Shown here: piece after piece, positions 31,220-43,544 of the stretch | Layout: each line of letters opens with the position of its first letter | Position numbering within the stretch: the first letter of the stretch is position 1 | Source: Dermacentor variabilis | Lineage: Eukaryota; Arthropoda; Arachnida; Ixodida; Ixodidae | Reading direction: 5' to 3' | NCBI RefSeq assembly: GCF_050947875.1 | Contig: NC_134570.1 | Coordinates: 202,133,750-202,197,749 of the forward strand | Length of the DNA stretch: 64,000 nucleotides | Notes under the pieces: generated by a model | Seen by the model: the letters and a program-made list of their open reading frames with translations, nothing else | Databases searched by the model: none | Told to the model about the DNA's origin: nothing | Translations under genes and position numbers: made by a program

Positions 31220-33960
31220 CTTTCCGAACCTCATTATGCAGTGCTCTGCTCTTTCCAAAACGTTTGTCGTCTACGCAAGAAATCCGCCTATTTCTGTGAG
31301 AACGTGCCAGCCTGTTCATACCTGTCATACGCTTAACTGAAGATTGGCTTTGCAACCTTAACTTGCTGCCCAAGAATTACTTTCCACTGGAATACACAGT
31401 CCATAGATATGACTGCGTGTATGATGCGCATGGTAAATACGGCGGTGGTGTGTTAATTGGCATTGCGGAACAAACTTACCGTTATAAGGCCTGCGGCCCT
31501 TGAGATTGTACCAGGGACTGTGTGAGTTGAAATTCCTGCTAAAAGCGGCAAGAATTGGTTGCTCTGCGCAGCCTACTTCACCCGTAACATGAGAAAGTGC
31601 AGTTTTCTTAGTATATGAATAACTTAGTTGAAGTTATTGATGTTGAAAAGTATAGTGTGCTGGTAGCTGACGATTTCAATGTTCCGTCTATTGTTTGGGA
31701 TTCTTCATGTACGACATCCCTGTTTTTATCATCCCCTCGCTGCGATGCGCTGTTCTTTATCGAGTTTCTTAAATTAGCGCAGTTTAACACGGTTCCAAAT
31801 ACTGGGGGCGATATTTTAGATACAGTTCTAGCTAATTTCTGCGTTGCAGATTTTTTCGTTGCTGTTAGCGGTTTGGTTCCTGTTGACCCTTGGCATGTTC
31901 CGCATGAATTCGCAATTTTCTAGAGGCTATTCTTGTGTTGATGGAGCCTGTCCAGTCACTGGTTTTTCCGAACGGCGACTATCTAGGTCTTTACCACTAT
32001 TTGAATGATGGTGACAAGTCTGAATTGTTCCGTGACACAGATATCAACAAAGCAGTTAGCATCGTTACTGATAATTAAAAATGAGCTTTCGAAGCCTTCG
32101 CTCCCTGCAATTAGCTTCGTTCTGCTCGATATCCTACGTGGTTTTCTAAAGAATTACTTGGTCTACTTCATAACAAGCAAAGGTACCATAGCAAGTTCAA
32201 GAAAACAGAATTATCGGAGTGGTACGAAAAATTTAGTGCCTTGCGATGCCAGGTGAAATGCGTAATGCATAGAAAGAGTGATGCATATATTAAGGTTGTC
32301 AAAGAGCGCGTAAAATGCGATCCAAAACGATTCTGATCATATATAAAAGCTTGCACTTCAGAGCGGGTGGAAATTAATGTCATAAATCATCCATCTCGCA
32401 GCATTTTTATAAACTGCGACAATATTGCCGATGCATTCGCTGAACATTTTTTTTCTGTTTTCATTAATACGGCGTATGCGCCTAGCTCTGGTGGCTGGCA
32501 GTATAGCTTCAGTGACCATTTCAACATTTCATGTTTTACAGAACACGATATCGCGGCGGCCATAAGTAAGTTGAAACCGAAGCATTCTCTTGCTTACGAC
32601 AGTATACCGAGTTTTATTATCAAAGGCTATATGTTTGTTCATCTTCTTACGCACATCTTTGATCTTCCTTTGCGTCGCCTCGTCTTCTTGCTGGAAGAAT
32701 GCAATAGATGTGCCAGTTCATAGAAAAAGCAACATGAGCGAGATCAAAAATTATCGCCCCGTGTCCTCTTGTCTCCGTTTGCAAAAGTTTCAAATACCCT
32801 TCTGTCGTTTTTTAAGCATAATGTTAGCATATACAAAGGTGGCTTTGTTCATGGTAGGTCTGTGGAAATAAACCATGTTTCTTTTCTTGATGCTGGAACA
32901 CCCGTTGTTGCTAACTGATGACAGACACGGTATACTTCGACTTGTCAAAAGCATTTTATCTTGTTTCTGCTGATTTGATTCATATACTCTTGAGTTACGG
33001 CATTAGTACTAGCCTGTGTAAGTTGATAAAAGACTACCCGTGAATCGGTTAAATTATGTTCGCGTTGGTGCTAAGTACTACGTGTCTTATGAATCAACTT
33101 CCGGTGTTCCGAAAGGTTCTGTATTAGCGCCATTATTTACCAATACCTTTGTTAATAGCCTCCAAGAATTTTTGTGTTGTTCTCGTCTTCATTTATACAC
33201 ATACGATATTAAACATTACCGAGAAATAGAATCAGAGAACAATTGTGAATTATTAGAGGATGATGCGAATTCTGTTGCGCAGTGGTTTGCTTCCATCTTT
33301 TTGCGCATTATTCCAACTAAGACACTTGTTTACTTTAATCACAAAATGTACACTTTACTATACGAATACTCACTTTATTTGTGCGAGTTGTACGTGCGAC
33401 TAAGGAATATTGTTTGACTCCAGGCTGGCCTTCGAAGAATATGATTAAAGCATCGTTAATGCTTCCTACAGGAAGGTAGGCCTCATATCAAGAATGACTA
33501 AAAAGTTTATAGAATGTCAACTCTATTATTCTCTAGTATTCTTTTTTGTCAGCTGGAAATTACAGATTAGTTTTGTTGTAGGGAACTGTAATAATTTGGC
33601 CAATGTTGCAAATATTGGTCAAATTGTGTTCAGCGACGTATGTGTGCAGCGACGTTCCATTCGTGTCCTGTACGATCGATTTCTTGGACGCCGTCTATTT
33701 TATGCCTGTGAGCGTGTACTGTGCATGTTAAGCCTTACACTATGAGAAGCTTGATTGCGCAGCATTTGGACGACACACAAAGAAGAGAAGCACACACCAC
33801 AGAGCGAGTGCGTGTCGTCCAAATGTTGCGCAATCAAGCCTCTTATATGCTATACCAACACGCCCAGTCCTCAACCTTGGCAAGTAACATTAGACCCCTA
33901 GAAATAAGGTGGAAGTACCGTGATTACTTATTTTTGTATAAAGTAATCCACAACTAATTT
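31220..33960 (+). pseudogene. LINE ORF2: endonuclease and reverse transcriptase, inactive
   Basis: Endonuclease blocks: HGKYGGGVLIGI (about 31430), VLVADDFNVPSIVWD (normally GDFN, about 31660) and GGDILDTVLANF. RT blocks: HDIAAAISKLKPKHSLAYDSIPSFI (32535-32620), YFDLSKAFYL-like sequence near 32935, STSGVPKGSVLAPLFTNTFVNSL (33100-33160). The catalytic box reads LYTYDIKHY instead of YADD, so the first catalytic Asp is gone. The C-terminal part (RPLEIRWKYRDYLFLYKVIHN) follows the hairpin. Many stops. Confidence 0.75.
33745..33843. repeat. 32-bp inverted repeat (hairpin) inserted in the LINE
   Basis: Arms 33745-33776 and 33812-33843 are reverse complements with two mismatches (core TTGATTGCGCA, ATTTGGACGACAC). 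The loop is 35 nt and purine-rich. The LINE frame stops making sense only across this segment. Confidence 0.9.
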
Positions 33961-34310
33961 TTCTGTCCGCGGTTACTGTCAGCGGTAACGTTCTGCGTGC
34001 CTCGCGCGAACTTGCGTAATCGTAGCATTTTTTATGAGAACTGATCTTGCACCTCTTACATAATAACACGTCTTGCAAACAAAAAAAGTTAATTGTGTCA
34101 TTATCTTGATATATTTAGCTCTACTATTTGCTCAGTGTCCGAATTCTCTCTTTGATTAATTCAATTTTATGTTGCATTTTCCACCAGTGTTGTTTGAGAT
34201 ATTCTGTTTTGTTTTTCGCTTTTATGTTCTGTATGTAGTACCAGTGCACCAATATTAAGGCCTAAAGCTGTACTTGGGCACTTTCAGAAAATAAATAAAC
34301 GATATGAATA

Positions 34311-37190
34311 GAGATGATATAAAAATTAAATAATTATTTGCACCGTGTATTGAAGAATACATATTGTCGCAATGAATGTTTTCCACATTCGAAGTATCGC
34401 AAAGATTCTTGATTTACAATTGTACCTTTTGTTTTCGGTTGGTGCTAGTATTGCTTGTTAGATTTCGCATATACATGCCTCCCTTATACAATGGTGTTTG
34501 GCTTCAGTAAAAGATGATGAAATAAATATAAGTGCAAGAGATTTTTTTTTTTACCTTTGACTCCCATCGAAAGCCGACTGCTATGGCTGGCAAATCAGCT
34601 TCTCACCTTGTGTTATTAGCAGAATGCCATAACCGCAGTGGCAGGCTAATAAATTGAAGAACAATTCCGTTGTCGACAGATTTCTGTTTTCTTTTCTTGC
34701 CCCTCTATGTGGGTAAGAATTACAATAACTGTGTTATTACAAAATAAAAGGCTGTTCTTGGCCCCTTATTGAATGAACTGCATATTCTTTAATGTTGAAA
34801 TACAGAAATTTCTTTTAAAACGCCAGGGTGAAATGTCCTTGCAAGTAGCATGTGGTGCTTCATTACGTGTAAAGGTAGTAATGACAGAAGATATCTTAAT
34901 ATGAGTTTACACACTAACAAATGTCATCACAAACCTATCAGTAAGTGTTATAATAAGTATGTTACGCATGGATATTTCTGTAGCCTTGATTAGCTGTGGT
35001 TGCGCAAGAACTGTTTATAGCCTGTTTTATAGCAACAAAGGTTGCAATTATTCACAGAAATGGACGCAAGTGGCTAACTATACTGCACATTTTTGATTTG
35101 CTTTTGTTTCACCTACACAAGAACAGGCTGTTTACGAGCTTTTCGCACTGTCGCAGGAGTTTTTTATGACTTTGCAGGTCGGTGCATTGTCACTGTACCA
35201 CTATAGTTAGTCAATAATGTTATATAAGTGTTTAATTACAGTTCAACGTAAGAGGTTATACAGGTGCGGAAGGGTGTGAAATCAGCAACATATTCAAGGT
35301 TTATTCGTTCCTGTACATGGAGAAAAAAATCATCCATCAGAGTTGAGATACAACTTAATGTGCATGAAATATTCGAAAACAATTTGACGACACTGTTTAT
35401 TCAAGCCACGGACTTAATGCTATCTTAGGAAATTTGTTACGATAGCCTGCAAAATCGGGATTTCAAATTTATAAGCATTTGATGAGATAACCTTTCAAGA
35501 TGCATCGGAAAACTTACGCGTGCAAAAAACCTACAGGAAAAGAATACAACCAAACTGTCGCGCGTTCAGTGCAACGTTGAAACTTGGGGTGCTTTGTTGC
35601 CTTGTCATTCACCCTTGAGGAGATTGCCATTACTGTAAACTGCTCGGTACGCGCTATTTTTTTGTGCTACTGCACAAAATAACATTCTGGCGACCCCAAA
35701 ATGCCATGTCATCTCATGGAGGTCGAGCAACTCGTAGTATTGGCAACTCGCAAAGGTGTGTCTATAGCATACGAAGCAAGCATGAAAATGCACTTTATTT
35801 GCTACGTAGCGTGTCAACGTACACATAGAAATGGGAGAATGGAATCGGCGGGACAAGTTCTTTATTCTCCCTTTGCGTACATACCTGATTCGGCAATCCA
35901 CGTTTCCGCATATTGCACTCGTTGGGCGAGACGCCATTTCTCAAAACCGCGAAATAGCTGGCGGCGCAATTTCCACTGAGGATCACAGCGATTGCTGCGA
36001 AGGCGTGACGCTTCAACACACCGGTTGGTCGCAGCCGAAAAGGGGTGAGGAGGGGGGGGGAGGCGTTCGGCACTGTGACTGCGATCGTCGTCGCATGCGA
36101 CTAAAATCGCACTTTCGGTGCGACGAAAATCGTATCATGCGAAACAGCTTTAACGCCGGCGAGGCATAACAACGCTCAACGCGAGAACGGTACCATAAGA
36201 GTTGCGCTCCAAAAGGAGACAATAAACGGGCCACGCTATAATGGACGCGTGCACCTGGTGGTTAGCGGATATGACGTTGTCCACATCGCGTTGCCTGCAA
36301 TATTTTTCGGCGTGCCACGAGCACTCGAAGCGCTGCGCAATCTCGCCCGCCATGCTAATTTGGGAAACCTGTGTTCCGATTCATGTGTCACTTTCTGCAA
36401 GTGGCAATGGCAGTCGATAGCGTTGTTTACGGTTTGGTTGTCAAAAATACCGCACTTCTTCGAGCACTTCGTGACGCGTACACGCCTATATTAAGCGTAA
36501 AAATTGACGTGGAGGCTGCTTATAGCTGCACTACATGAAACCAGGTTCTTGATAAGGTCCCAAATTTCCTACCAGTTGACTTCTTTTCTTGAATGTGGCA
36601 AGTCGCCAACAAATAAGTAGGTTAAAGCAGGGTCTAGAATGAACGAGTTAAGAGGCAAGACCATGACGTTGCTAATTCATCTGTTTTGCTGCTATCCACA
36701 AGGCCTGGCTTTATTGAGTTCCTAACATGCTTTTGCCTGAGCAACTCCTGAACTCGAGGGAAGGCACTATTCGACCTCAAGTTAATGCGCTTTCCGTAAA
36801 TACTGGCTATTGTAATTGGCTACCGGTAGCAAACGGAGCACATGGTTTTCTTACAGTTCTACAGTTCGGAGCATGAGTTGGAGGAAAGAAGTAAATAGAA
36901 ATGCATAGGGCTCGCCGATAATTTCTCGCATCGTCAATGATGCCTCCGTGTACGTTCATAATGTGTTTCCATGGAAGAGTATTACAACTTTCTAGTAGTC
37001 ATGGTCTTGCAGCAAACGAAAATGCGCTGTTCAGCTGTCCTTTTGGACCTACCAATGTGTCATTGCATTACGACTATTTTTAGTCACCTTGAAACTGATA
37101 CCTGCCGCAGACTTGTGCAAAATTGCGATTCGAGCTCACTGTATATAGACATCAAGAAGCTACGTTGTTGTACAAGGTCATCGATGTTTC
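34311..37190. other. Unassigned intronic DNA
   Basis: Mostly AT-rich. A GC-richer block at 35640-36240 with a short G run near 36050 may be a repeat of unknown type. Nothing coding recognised. Confidence 0.4.
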
Positions 37191-37194
37191 GCAG

Positions 37195-37315
37195 AGCTGC
37201 TGCAGGGTTCGCCATCATGAGCGACCTCTACATGTTTACGGGCATCACCAACGTGCTTCCTTTCGTCAACCGTCTTCTTAGGGACGTGGAGACCCTCTAC
37301 AACAAGACTCAAAAT
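37195..37315 (+). CDS. Prominin-like gene, exon B: end of second span and start of first large extracellular loop
   Basis: The 121-bp exon follows an acceptor ending TTTCGCAG and precedes a GTGAGT donor at 37316. It supplies the one base needed to complete the split codon of exon A and ends in phase 0. The product is AAAGFAIMSDLYMFTGITNV, then LPFVNRLLRDVETLYNKTQN. The first part extends the hydrophobic segment CLCFFSLGICCALMT into a full membrane span. The second part is a helical extracellular start with an N-glycosylation site (NKT), as in prominins after their second span. An acceptor 11 bp further in (GCTGCAG at 37205) would be out of phase. Downstream exons were not found in the remaining 26.7 kb. 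Confidence 0.65.
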
Positions 37316-37429
37316 GTGAGTACGTGAATTGAATCCTGATAAGCTGCGGAATTTTAATAATCTCAAATAGCTTGGCATAGAAAGAAGAGCTCCCGATTGC
37401 CAGTCAGCCTCTAGATTCTGTAATGGAGT

Positions 37430-38025
37430 AGGTTTATCAAGGTCAGTTATTCACAGGCGACCCCGATCTTGAGAAGGAAATTTACAAAAGACCAAAAATG
37501 GGTTGGAGTGCATGCCGCAGGCACTGCGAGATCCTGACTGGGAAATTACCAGTATCGTTGAAAAGAAAGGTGCCCAAGCACTGTATTCTACTGCTGCTAA
37601 CATATGGGGCCGGAACTTGGAGGTTACAAAGAAGCTCGAGAACAACTTAAGGACCGCGCAAAGAGCGATGAAATGAAAAATGTAAGACATAACGCTAAGA
37701 GGCGGGAAAATAGCGGTATGGATCAAAGAGGAAACAGGGATAGCCGATATTCTAATTGACATTAAGAGAAAAAAATGGAGCTGCGTATGAGATTTAACGC
37801 GTTGGAATAATAACAGGTGGGCCATTATAGTTACAGAACGGGCACCAAGAGAAGGAAAGTGCAGTCGAGGACATGCAGAAAACTAGGTGGGGTGATGAAA
37901 TTAGGAAATTGGGCACATGTGCAAGGTCGGAATGAGTTGGTGCAGGAAAGGGGTAATTGGAGATCGTTAGGCATGGCCTCCCTCCTGTAGTGAACATAAA
38001 AAATTGGCTGATGACGATGATGACC
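37430..38025 (+). mobile_element. RTE LINE relic with TGATGACGATGATGACC tail
   Basis: Decayed plus-strand copy of the same family as 2005-3082. Recognisable pieces: GWSACRRH (compare GWSAFGRH), KLPVSLKRKV, LLLTYGAGTWRL, a DILIDIKRKKWSC-like segment near 37750, an APREGKCSRG segment near 37845 and NWRSLGMAS before the stop. The tail at 38008-38024 is the TGA-repeat 3' end. Confidence 0.85.
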
Positions 38026-38029
38026 AACG

Positions 38030-39120
38030 TGCGCAAAGGTCCTAATCATTCTATGCACCCAAAGCTAATAATTTGCTTGAAAAAGCTACGTTTTGCTCAG
38101 CTCTCACGAGCACGCCGACATTATACGCATTGAGGCGGCATGAGAAAGCTCAGTGCACATAAAACTGTAGCTTTAATAATGGTAACGTTTACCTAAGGAA
38201 TTCAGCTAAATACATGAAAAGAATGAACTCGTTTCGGTCCCCATAAGCTGCCTGGAATGCCATATGCCTTGATTTTGTAAAAAAGGAACTTAATGCCTAC
38301 TTATTGTAGGCAATAGGTTTTAGTCTAGGCACTCATTAAAAAAAAATTCTCGAAATTCTGCAGAATGACGACGTTTCATGTTTAAACTGTACACCTTAGC
38401 CATAAAATACCAATATCACAATTCCGTATTTAGCGCTTATAGAGACATCTAAAGCAGACAAAATTGACTGTACTAAAGAGAACTATCTGTTATGCCAATA
38501 CTGAGGCGGAATTCCACAACAGTCTCGTCTATGTGCGCTTGGAACTGATCTATTAAACGTGTCCACATTAGATGTTCGAATAAATTTAGAAATATTTCTG
38601 TAGAAAAAATGACAGCCCCTCAACAATAACAAGAAAAAAATTGTTCTCTGCAGTTAAGGAAGTCACATGTTTTTTCTTAAGTGCCAGAAATTTAACAATA
38701 ATAATTTCAGTCGTCTGATGCGACTACTTCTGCGTTTAGTATTTATTTCTTTAGTTTTCGCCTTGGGCTAAAGCTTCCTTTCATGAGGTAATATTTGTTG
38801 CTATTTTGCAGGAAAGCGAGGTAAACATATTGAGATCCTCATATGCGTTTATGTTTTCATGTGATAGTATTCTATGCACACAAGACATTACTGCTATTTC
38901 GACAAACACTTAAATTGAAGTGTTCTCTGCACAAGGTTCAATAAGGGTCCGCTAATACTGTGTGACTAACTTCCAGCAATTGAAGAGGGTTGGGGGGGTC
39001 GAGCGTACTATGACATTTGATGTAAGTGAAGCTATCGGTCGCCCTCACATTGATTCACTAAAATCGGCAGTGATATCTACGGCGAATGTTTAACTTAGTC
39101 AGCGCTTAGGATCCGTCCTA
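38030..39120. other. Unassigned DNA
   Basis: AT-rich, no recognisable element. Confidence 0.35.
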
Positions 39121-39121
39121 G

Positions 39122-39500
39122 AGTGGTGAGTTGATGTTAAGCCTTCCTTGCGAGCACCTCTTGCTTTGGTCTATGTAGTAAACAGAAAACACAGCGAGAT
39201 GTGTTTACTTGAGGCGCTGTTGTTAGCAGCCCATCAAGCAAACAATAAAAGTTAGCACTGTCATTGCTTCACATGGCACAAGGCATCATGGCAGAAGTGT
39301 AAATAATAATTAAGTTATGGAGTTTTACTGCCAAGCCGGCATTCTGATCTGAAGGCACGTGGCAATGGTAAGGCTGGCTTTAATTTGCATTACCTGAGAT
39401 AATTTAACGTGCACCTAAATCTCAGTAGGCGAGCGTTTTTTGCATTTCGGCCCCATAAAGATGTGACTGCCGCGTTCGGGATGGAACCCACGTTATCGAA
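39122..39500 (-). mobile_element. Long Ruka-type SINE with extra 3' domain
   Basis: 39314-39500 is a diverged Ruka body (TTATGGAGTTTTACTGCCAA, TTTAACGTGCACCTAAATCTC). 39122-39310 is the same extra domain as at 23371 and 63660 (TTACTTGAGGCGCTGTTGTT, TCACATGGCACAAGGCATCA). Confidence 0.7.
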
Positions 39501-39600
39501 CAATATCATTACGAAAATCTACCGCACAGAAGTATTGATTTCATCGGCGGCTGCTTCCGTAGGGTCTTCTAGAAACTGCGATGCTTGAATGCGACTTTAC

Positions 39601-39633
39601 GTGCGCACCCCTATAGGCCTCTAGGGGTGCACC
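39601..39633. repeat. Near-perfect palindrome
   Basis: GTGCGCACCCCTATAGGCC is followed by TCTAGGGGTGCAC; the two halves pair around AGGCCT with small mismatches. Confidence 0.75.
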
Positions 39634-40590
39634 CTAAGTTTGAAAATTTTGCGCGGCGTTTATTTTGCAAAAATACTAAAAGCGTACCATAGGGTAACTT
39701 GCATTTTCATTTATTCACTTGGTCCACAACTGTTGCCGTGTCTAGTAGGAGCGTTTCCTTGTTGCCGTCTTACTTCGCCTTTTCCCACTTCCGCGCTGCC
39801 CAGATGTATACGAGGTACGAGCGAAGTGGCGAGGCTTTTATTCACTCGTTTCGTTACGATAGTGGCGAAATTATGGAAAGGGCCAAAGGAGTTTCTTGCC
39901 TCGCCTTTCCTCTCTGCCACACTTCTGCGATGTATATTGGGGGCGAGGACAAACGGAATCGCCACATGTCGGAAGTGCCCTGCTGGCGTAGCATGAGGGA
40001 TAACGCGGCGCGCTGCTCATAGGTTTGCTCTCGGTGCTCAATAAAAGCACCGCACGGGAGCCCTTCTAGACATTTCTATAAGTACTCTCGAAACGAAGGA
40101 AGGTTTTTGCTTTCAAAATGATAATGTTCGGCAAACAGAAAGTACAGAATGCTTTACAGACACTATCTCTTTACAGAATACGTACAGTGAACGCAGACCA
40201 CGCGTGGTCGCCACCATGGAGTCATCTGAATTGGTTTCATGTCCAGGAATTCTGGACATTCTCCTTCGGAACTTCACAGCAACGCACAAGTGTAACTCAA
40301 TGGGAAAATTTTTTTTGACGATTATATTTCAGAATATCGGCTGAGGGTCAAAAAGTTTCAACCGACTACAACAAGAGGGTAGCCCCTTCTAACAACATAT
40401 GTATTTTGGCACTTAGTGAGAACATTGGTGGTGCGTTAAAGCAGTTAAAACGGGTCAGACAGGGGCGGTGAAGACCCACTACAGGAAGAAATCGTTGTGC
40501 ACCCTCCCGCCAGAGGGCTTAATGACTTGAAGAAGCGCCAAATTTAAACCATAAAGCGGTTTATTACAGTTGGCATTGAGAAGGTAATGG
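39634..40590. other. Unassigned DNA with an LTR-like polyadenylation region
   Basis: CTCAATAAAAGCACCGCACGGGAGCCC at about 40037-40063 looks like the AATAAA part of an LTR. I could not find the boundaries of an LTR. Confidence 0.3.
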
Positions 40591-40595
40591 TAATT

Positions 40596-40760
40596 CAATT
40601 ATGGGGTTTTACATTCCAAAACCACTTTCTGATTATGAGGCACGCCGTAGTGGGGGACTCCGGAGATTTGGACCACCTGGGGTTTTTTAACGTGTACCTA
40701 AATCTAAGTACACGGGTGTTTTCGCATTTCACCCCCGTCGAAATGCGGCCGCCGTGGCCA
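40596..40760 (-). mobile_element. Ruka-type SINE, tRNA head missing
   Basis: ATTATGGGGTTTTACATTCC...GATTATGAGGCACGCCGTAG...AAATGCGGCCGCCGTGGCC, close to the other copies, stopping where the tRNA-like head should begin. Confidence 0.92.
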
Positions 40761-40832
40761 AGGTAATGGTAGAGGGAGTGCTATGCAGCCTGTTAGCACG
40801 CGCAGGTTTTTGAGAAGCAGCCGAGATGGTAC

Positions 40833-41690
40833 CGAGTGGTTATGCGTGTGCATGTCTTGAGCGCGCCTGGGTATGGTTGTATGCGCCTGTTCGCTCTGTA
40901 TATGATTGTGCGGGCGTGTGCCTCCGTATTTGCGTTTGCATGCGCGCGAGTGCGCGTACGCGTGTGTGAGCCTTCGCGGCGTGTGTGCGTGCACCTGTGC
41001 GTGCGCTTGCGGTGCATGCGTGGCCGCGTGTGAACGTGTACGCGTGCCAACGTGTTTTCGAATTTCAGCATGCATGACTGCTAACAAATGTGTGCGTGTT
41101 TGTGTGCGCATGGATACCTGTTTGTGCGTATAGTGTGTGTGTGTGTGTGTGTGTGTGCGCGTATGACGGATGGAGAGAGAGTACGTGCGTGTGAGGGAGA
41201 GTGAGTTTGTGTGCGGGGGAGACAGAAAGTGTTTGTGTGTGTGTGCGAGAGAGAAATAGCGTGTGTATGCGCGAGGGAGAGAGAGACTGTGCGTGTGTGT
41301 GCGTGCTAGGGGGAGAGTGTGTGCGCGTGCTAGTGCCTCCATATTTGCATATGCTTGCACGCGAGTGCGTGTATGCGTGTGTGAGCGTTCGCGGTGTGTG
41401 TGTGCATGCCTGCATCTGCGTGTTAGTGCATGTGTGCGTGCGCTTGCGTGCTTGCGGCGCATGCATGACGGCGTGTGAATGTGCACGTGTGCTACCGTGC
41501 GTATTCGTCTTTCAGCATGCATGCCTGCGGACAAAAGTGTGCGTGTTTGTGTGCGTATGGATATATGTGCGTGAGATGGAGAGAGCGTGTGAGTGCTTGT
41601 GAGGAAGAGAGTGTGGGCTCGTGCGAGGGAGAGAGAGTGCGTATGTGTGCGTGCGAGGGTGTTTGTGTTTTTTCGTGTGTGAGTGAACAT
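40833..41690. repeat. GT/GA-rich low-complexity tract
   Basis: Imperfect GTGTGC and GAGAGA repeats with a pure GT run at about 41131-41156. The sequence is partly an internal duplication: CTTGCACGCGAGTGCGTGTA at about 41352 resembles 40938-40957. Long open frames here translate to His-Thr or Cys-Val repeats and are not genes. Confidence 0.9.
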
Positions 41691-41940
41691 TTTCCTGCTT
41701 ACACCTACTCTTGGAAACAAACGCGGTGTGGAGGGCATCCAAACCCGTGATTAAATCCTCGAGACAAGAACGAATGACACTGCATTTCTTGCATCTCTTT
41801 CTTGAAGCGAACCCGATAAAAAAATGCGCCTGTGACGTCAGTATTGCCGCCTTTGGCCGGCATGGCCCCGTAAGAAGCTGTCAAGCAGTCCAACTTCGTT
41901 ATCTTGCTTCCGTTGGCGGCAGCGCAAAGCCTTGAGATCA

Positions 41941-42765
41941 ATGACGCGCTAAATCTGCACTATCATTCAATCGTGCATCGTTTCTGTGACCAAGCACGTT
42001 TTCGGCAACGCACGTTCGTTGCTACATTGACATTTCAACTTTAAACGGCTTGCCTTCGGCAAAACGATGTTAATAAATATCGACAGTCGTCTGGCCGCAA
42101 GGAACATGCTCACGGAGCCGTGTCATTCATCGCAATATCTCGAAAGGCTGGAAGCGGTCAGGTCGATGTTACCCACGATCTTTTTCCGCGTCAGTTAGGC
42201 TTTCAGAGAACGCTTAATTACAAAATATTTGTTCTTAGCTCTTACAGAAGCATGATTAATAAGCATATATTCACTCAACTACAATATGTCGAAGACAGGC
42301 TCCAGTCTGCTAATTTGCTTTAGCCACCCCAAAACAATTATTTAAATGATAATTAACATACATTCCTAAAATGCGCACACAACTGCTCAACTTGCTCCGT
42401 ATCGGAGGTTACCATCTGAACACTCGAATGATAACAATAATGTCAGGAAGATTTACATTGATCTATTCCTTAATATTTGGTGCCGTTAAAGAAGACCGCC
42501 TGTATATTGATGGTGCCGCAGGCACCTAATAAAGCAGGTGCGAATACTCGGACAGGTTTCCTTGACGCAATTCAAGTTGATGAACTTAGAACAGATGCAC
42601 CCAACCGTGCACCTCTGTCTTTACAATGTTTTCTCCTACATTGTACAAGAAACGGCTCAGCGCCACGGTACATGAAAAAAGGTGTGCGGGAGCATTATTT
42701 GCTCTAATAGATTTCTGAGCATTCGTGGCATCAGGCTTGGTTTCCTTGCGTCATCAGGAATGAAA
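41941..42765 (+). repeat. Outer 0.83-kb inverted repeat, left arm
   Basis: Starts ATGACGCGCTAAATCTGCAC and matches the reverse complement of 51205-52046 along its length with many substitutions. Shared blocks include GGCCGCAAGGAA, AAAGCAGGTGCGA, GACGCAATTCAAGTTGATGA, TACAAGAAACG and TGGCATCAGG. A coding-like frame in the right arm is broken here by several stops. Function not recognised. Confidence 0.75.
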
Positions 42766-42780
42766 GGAGCACATACCTAG

Positions 42781-42949
<169 letters not shown>

Positions 42950-43179
42950 TCGAAATGTCTGAATAAAGGCAAATAATGCTATTTACCTTAATAACAAATG
43001 TCTGGGGGAAAGCATTGGATAATGTTTTTCCGTAATTCGTAACAGATGGGGCAGTGCGGACCCGATAAGATCTGGGTTGGGATGGAAAATATCGGAATTT
43101 TAGGACGAGTGCTTTGCTCGAATAGATTGATTGTTTAAGGTGAATTATAATAAATCCTTCGGTTTTACGAGCAAAAACA

Positions 43180-43365
43180 ACGATATAATTATCACGCACG
43201 TCGTAGTGGCAGACTCCCGATTAATTTTGACTACCTGGGCGTTCTTTCAACTTCCACACAATGCACGGTACGCTACACTTATTGCGTTTCGTCGTCGTGG
43301 AAATGTGCCCACCTCGGCTGGCATACCAACCCACACCCTCTGGCTTAGCGGCGCAACGCCCAAGT
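43180..43365 (-). mobile_element. Ruka-type SINE, degenerate
   Basis: CACGCACGTCGTAGTGGCAG, ACTACCTGGGCGTTCTTT, TTTCGTCGTCGTGGAAATG and the decayed head CTCTGGCTTAGCGGCGCAACG follow the Ruka order on the minus strand. Confidence 0.75.
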
Positions 43366-43544
43366 CACAGCTTTAGGGTGGCTAGAAATGGACGGCGTGA
43401 AAACCGGTCTCTCCAAGCTTGTCGCGATGCGCGATCACTTCAAAGTGGCACTGTTGTCGGGGGGGGGGGGGGGGCGACTGTAATATAGTTAATTAGGGTC
43501 TGATTTATCTTGCATGAGTAATAGACAAATCGCGCAACGGAAGG

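Larger units (their letters stand above)
30240..34310 (+). mobile_element. CR1/Daphne-type LINE, nearly full length but decayed
   Basis: ORF1 remnants, a complete EN-RT ORF2 remnant and a 3' end with AATAAATAAA near 34292 are in the expected order. Unlike the other LINEs here it keeps most of ORF1. It is broken by many stops and carries a hairpin insertion at 33745-33843. Confidence 0.8.
9920..37194 (+). other. Inferred 27.3-kb intron of the prominin-like gene
   Basis: The donor GTAAGT at 9920 and the acceptor ending TTTCGCAG at 37194 join exon A (two leftover bases) to exon B (one leading base) and restore the codon for Thr. The joined product forms one continuous membrane span. The interval contains the Gypsy, mariner, LINE, SINE and RTE copies listed separately. 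Confidence 0.6.

Noticed and set aside
33721..33957. Hammerhead ribozyme in the hairpin
   Set aside because: The conserved CTGATGA and GAAA core is not present in the right arrangement.
37831..38058. Minus-strand frames across 37451-38058
   Set aside because: Antisense of the plus-strand RTE relic.
40833..41690. CRISPR-like or structured repeat array
   Set aside because: No constant repeat/spacer pattern; simple-sequence DNA in a eukaryotic genome.
40704..41738. A 344-codon minus-strand open frame rich in His and Thr
   Set aside because: It is a by-product of the GT/GA-rich low-complexity tract; the composition is repetitive in all frames and no family is recognisable.
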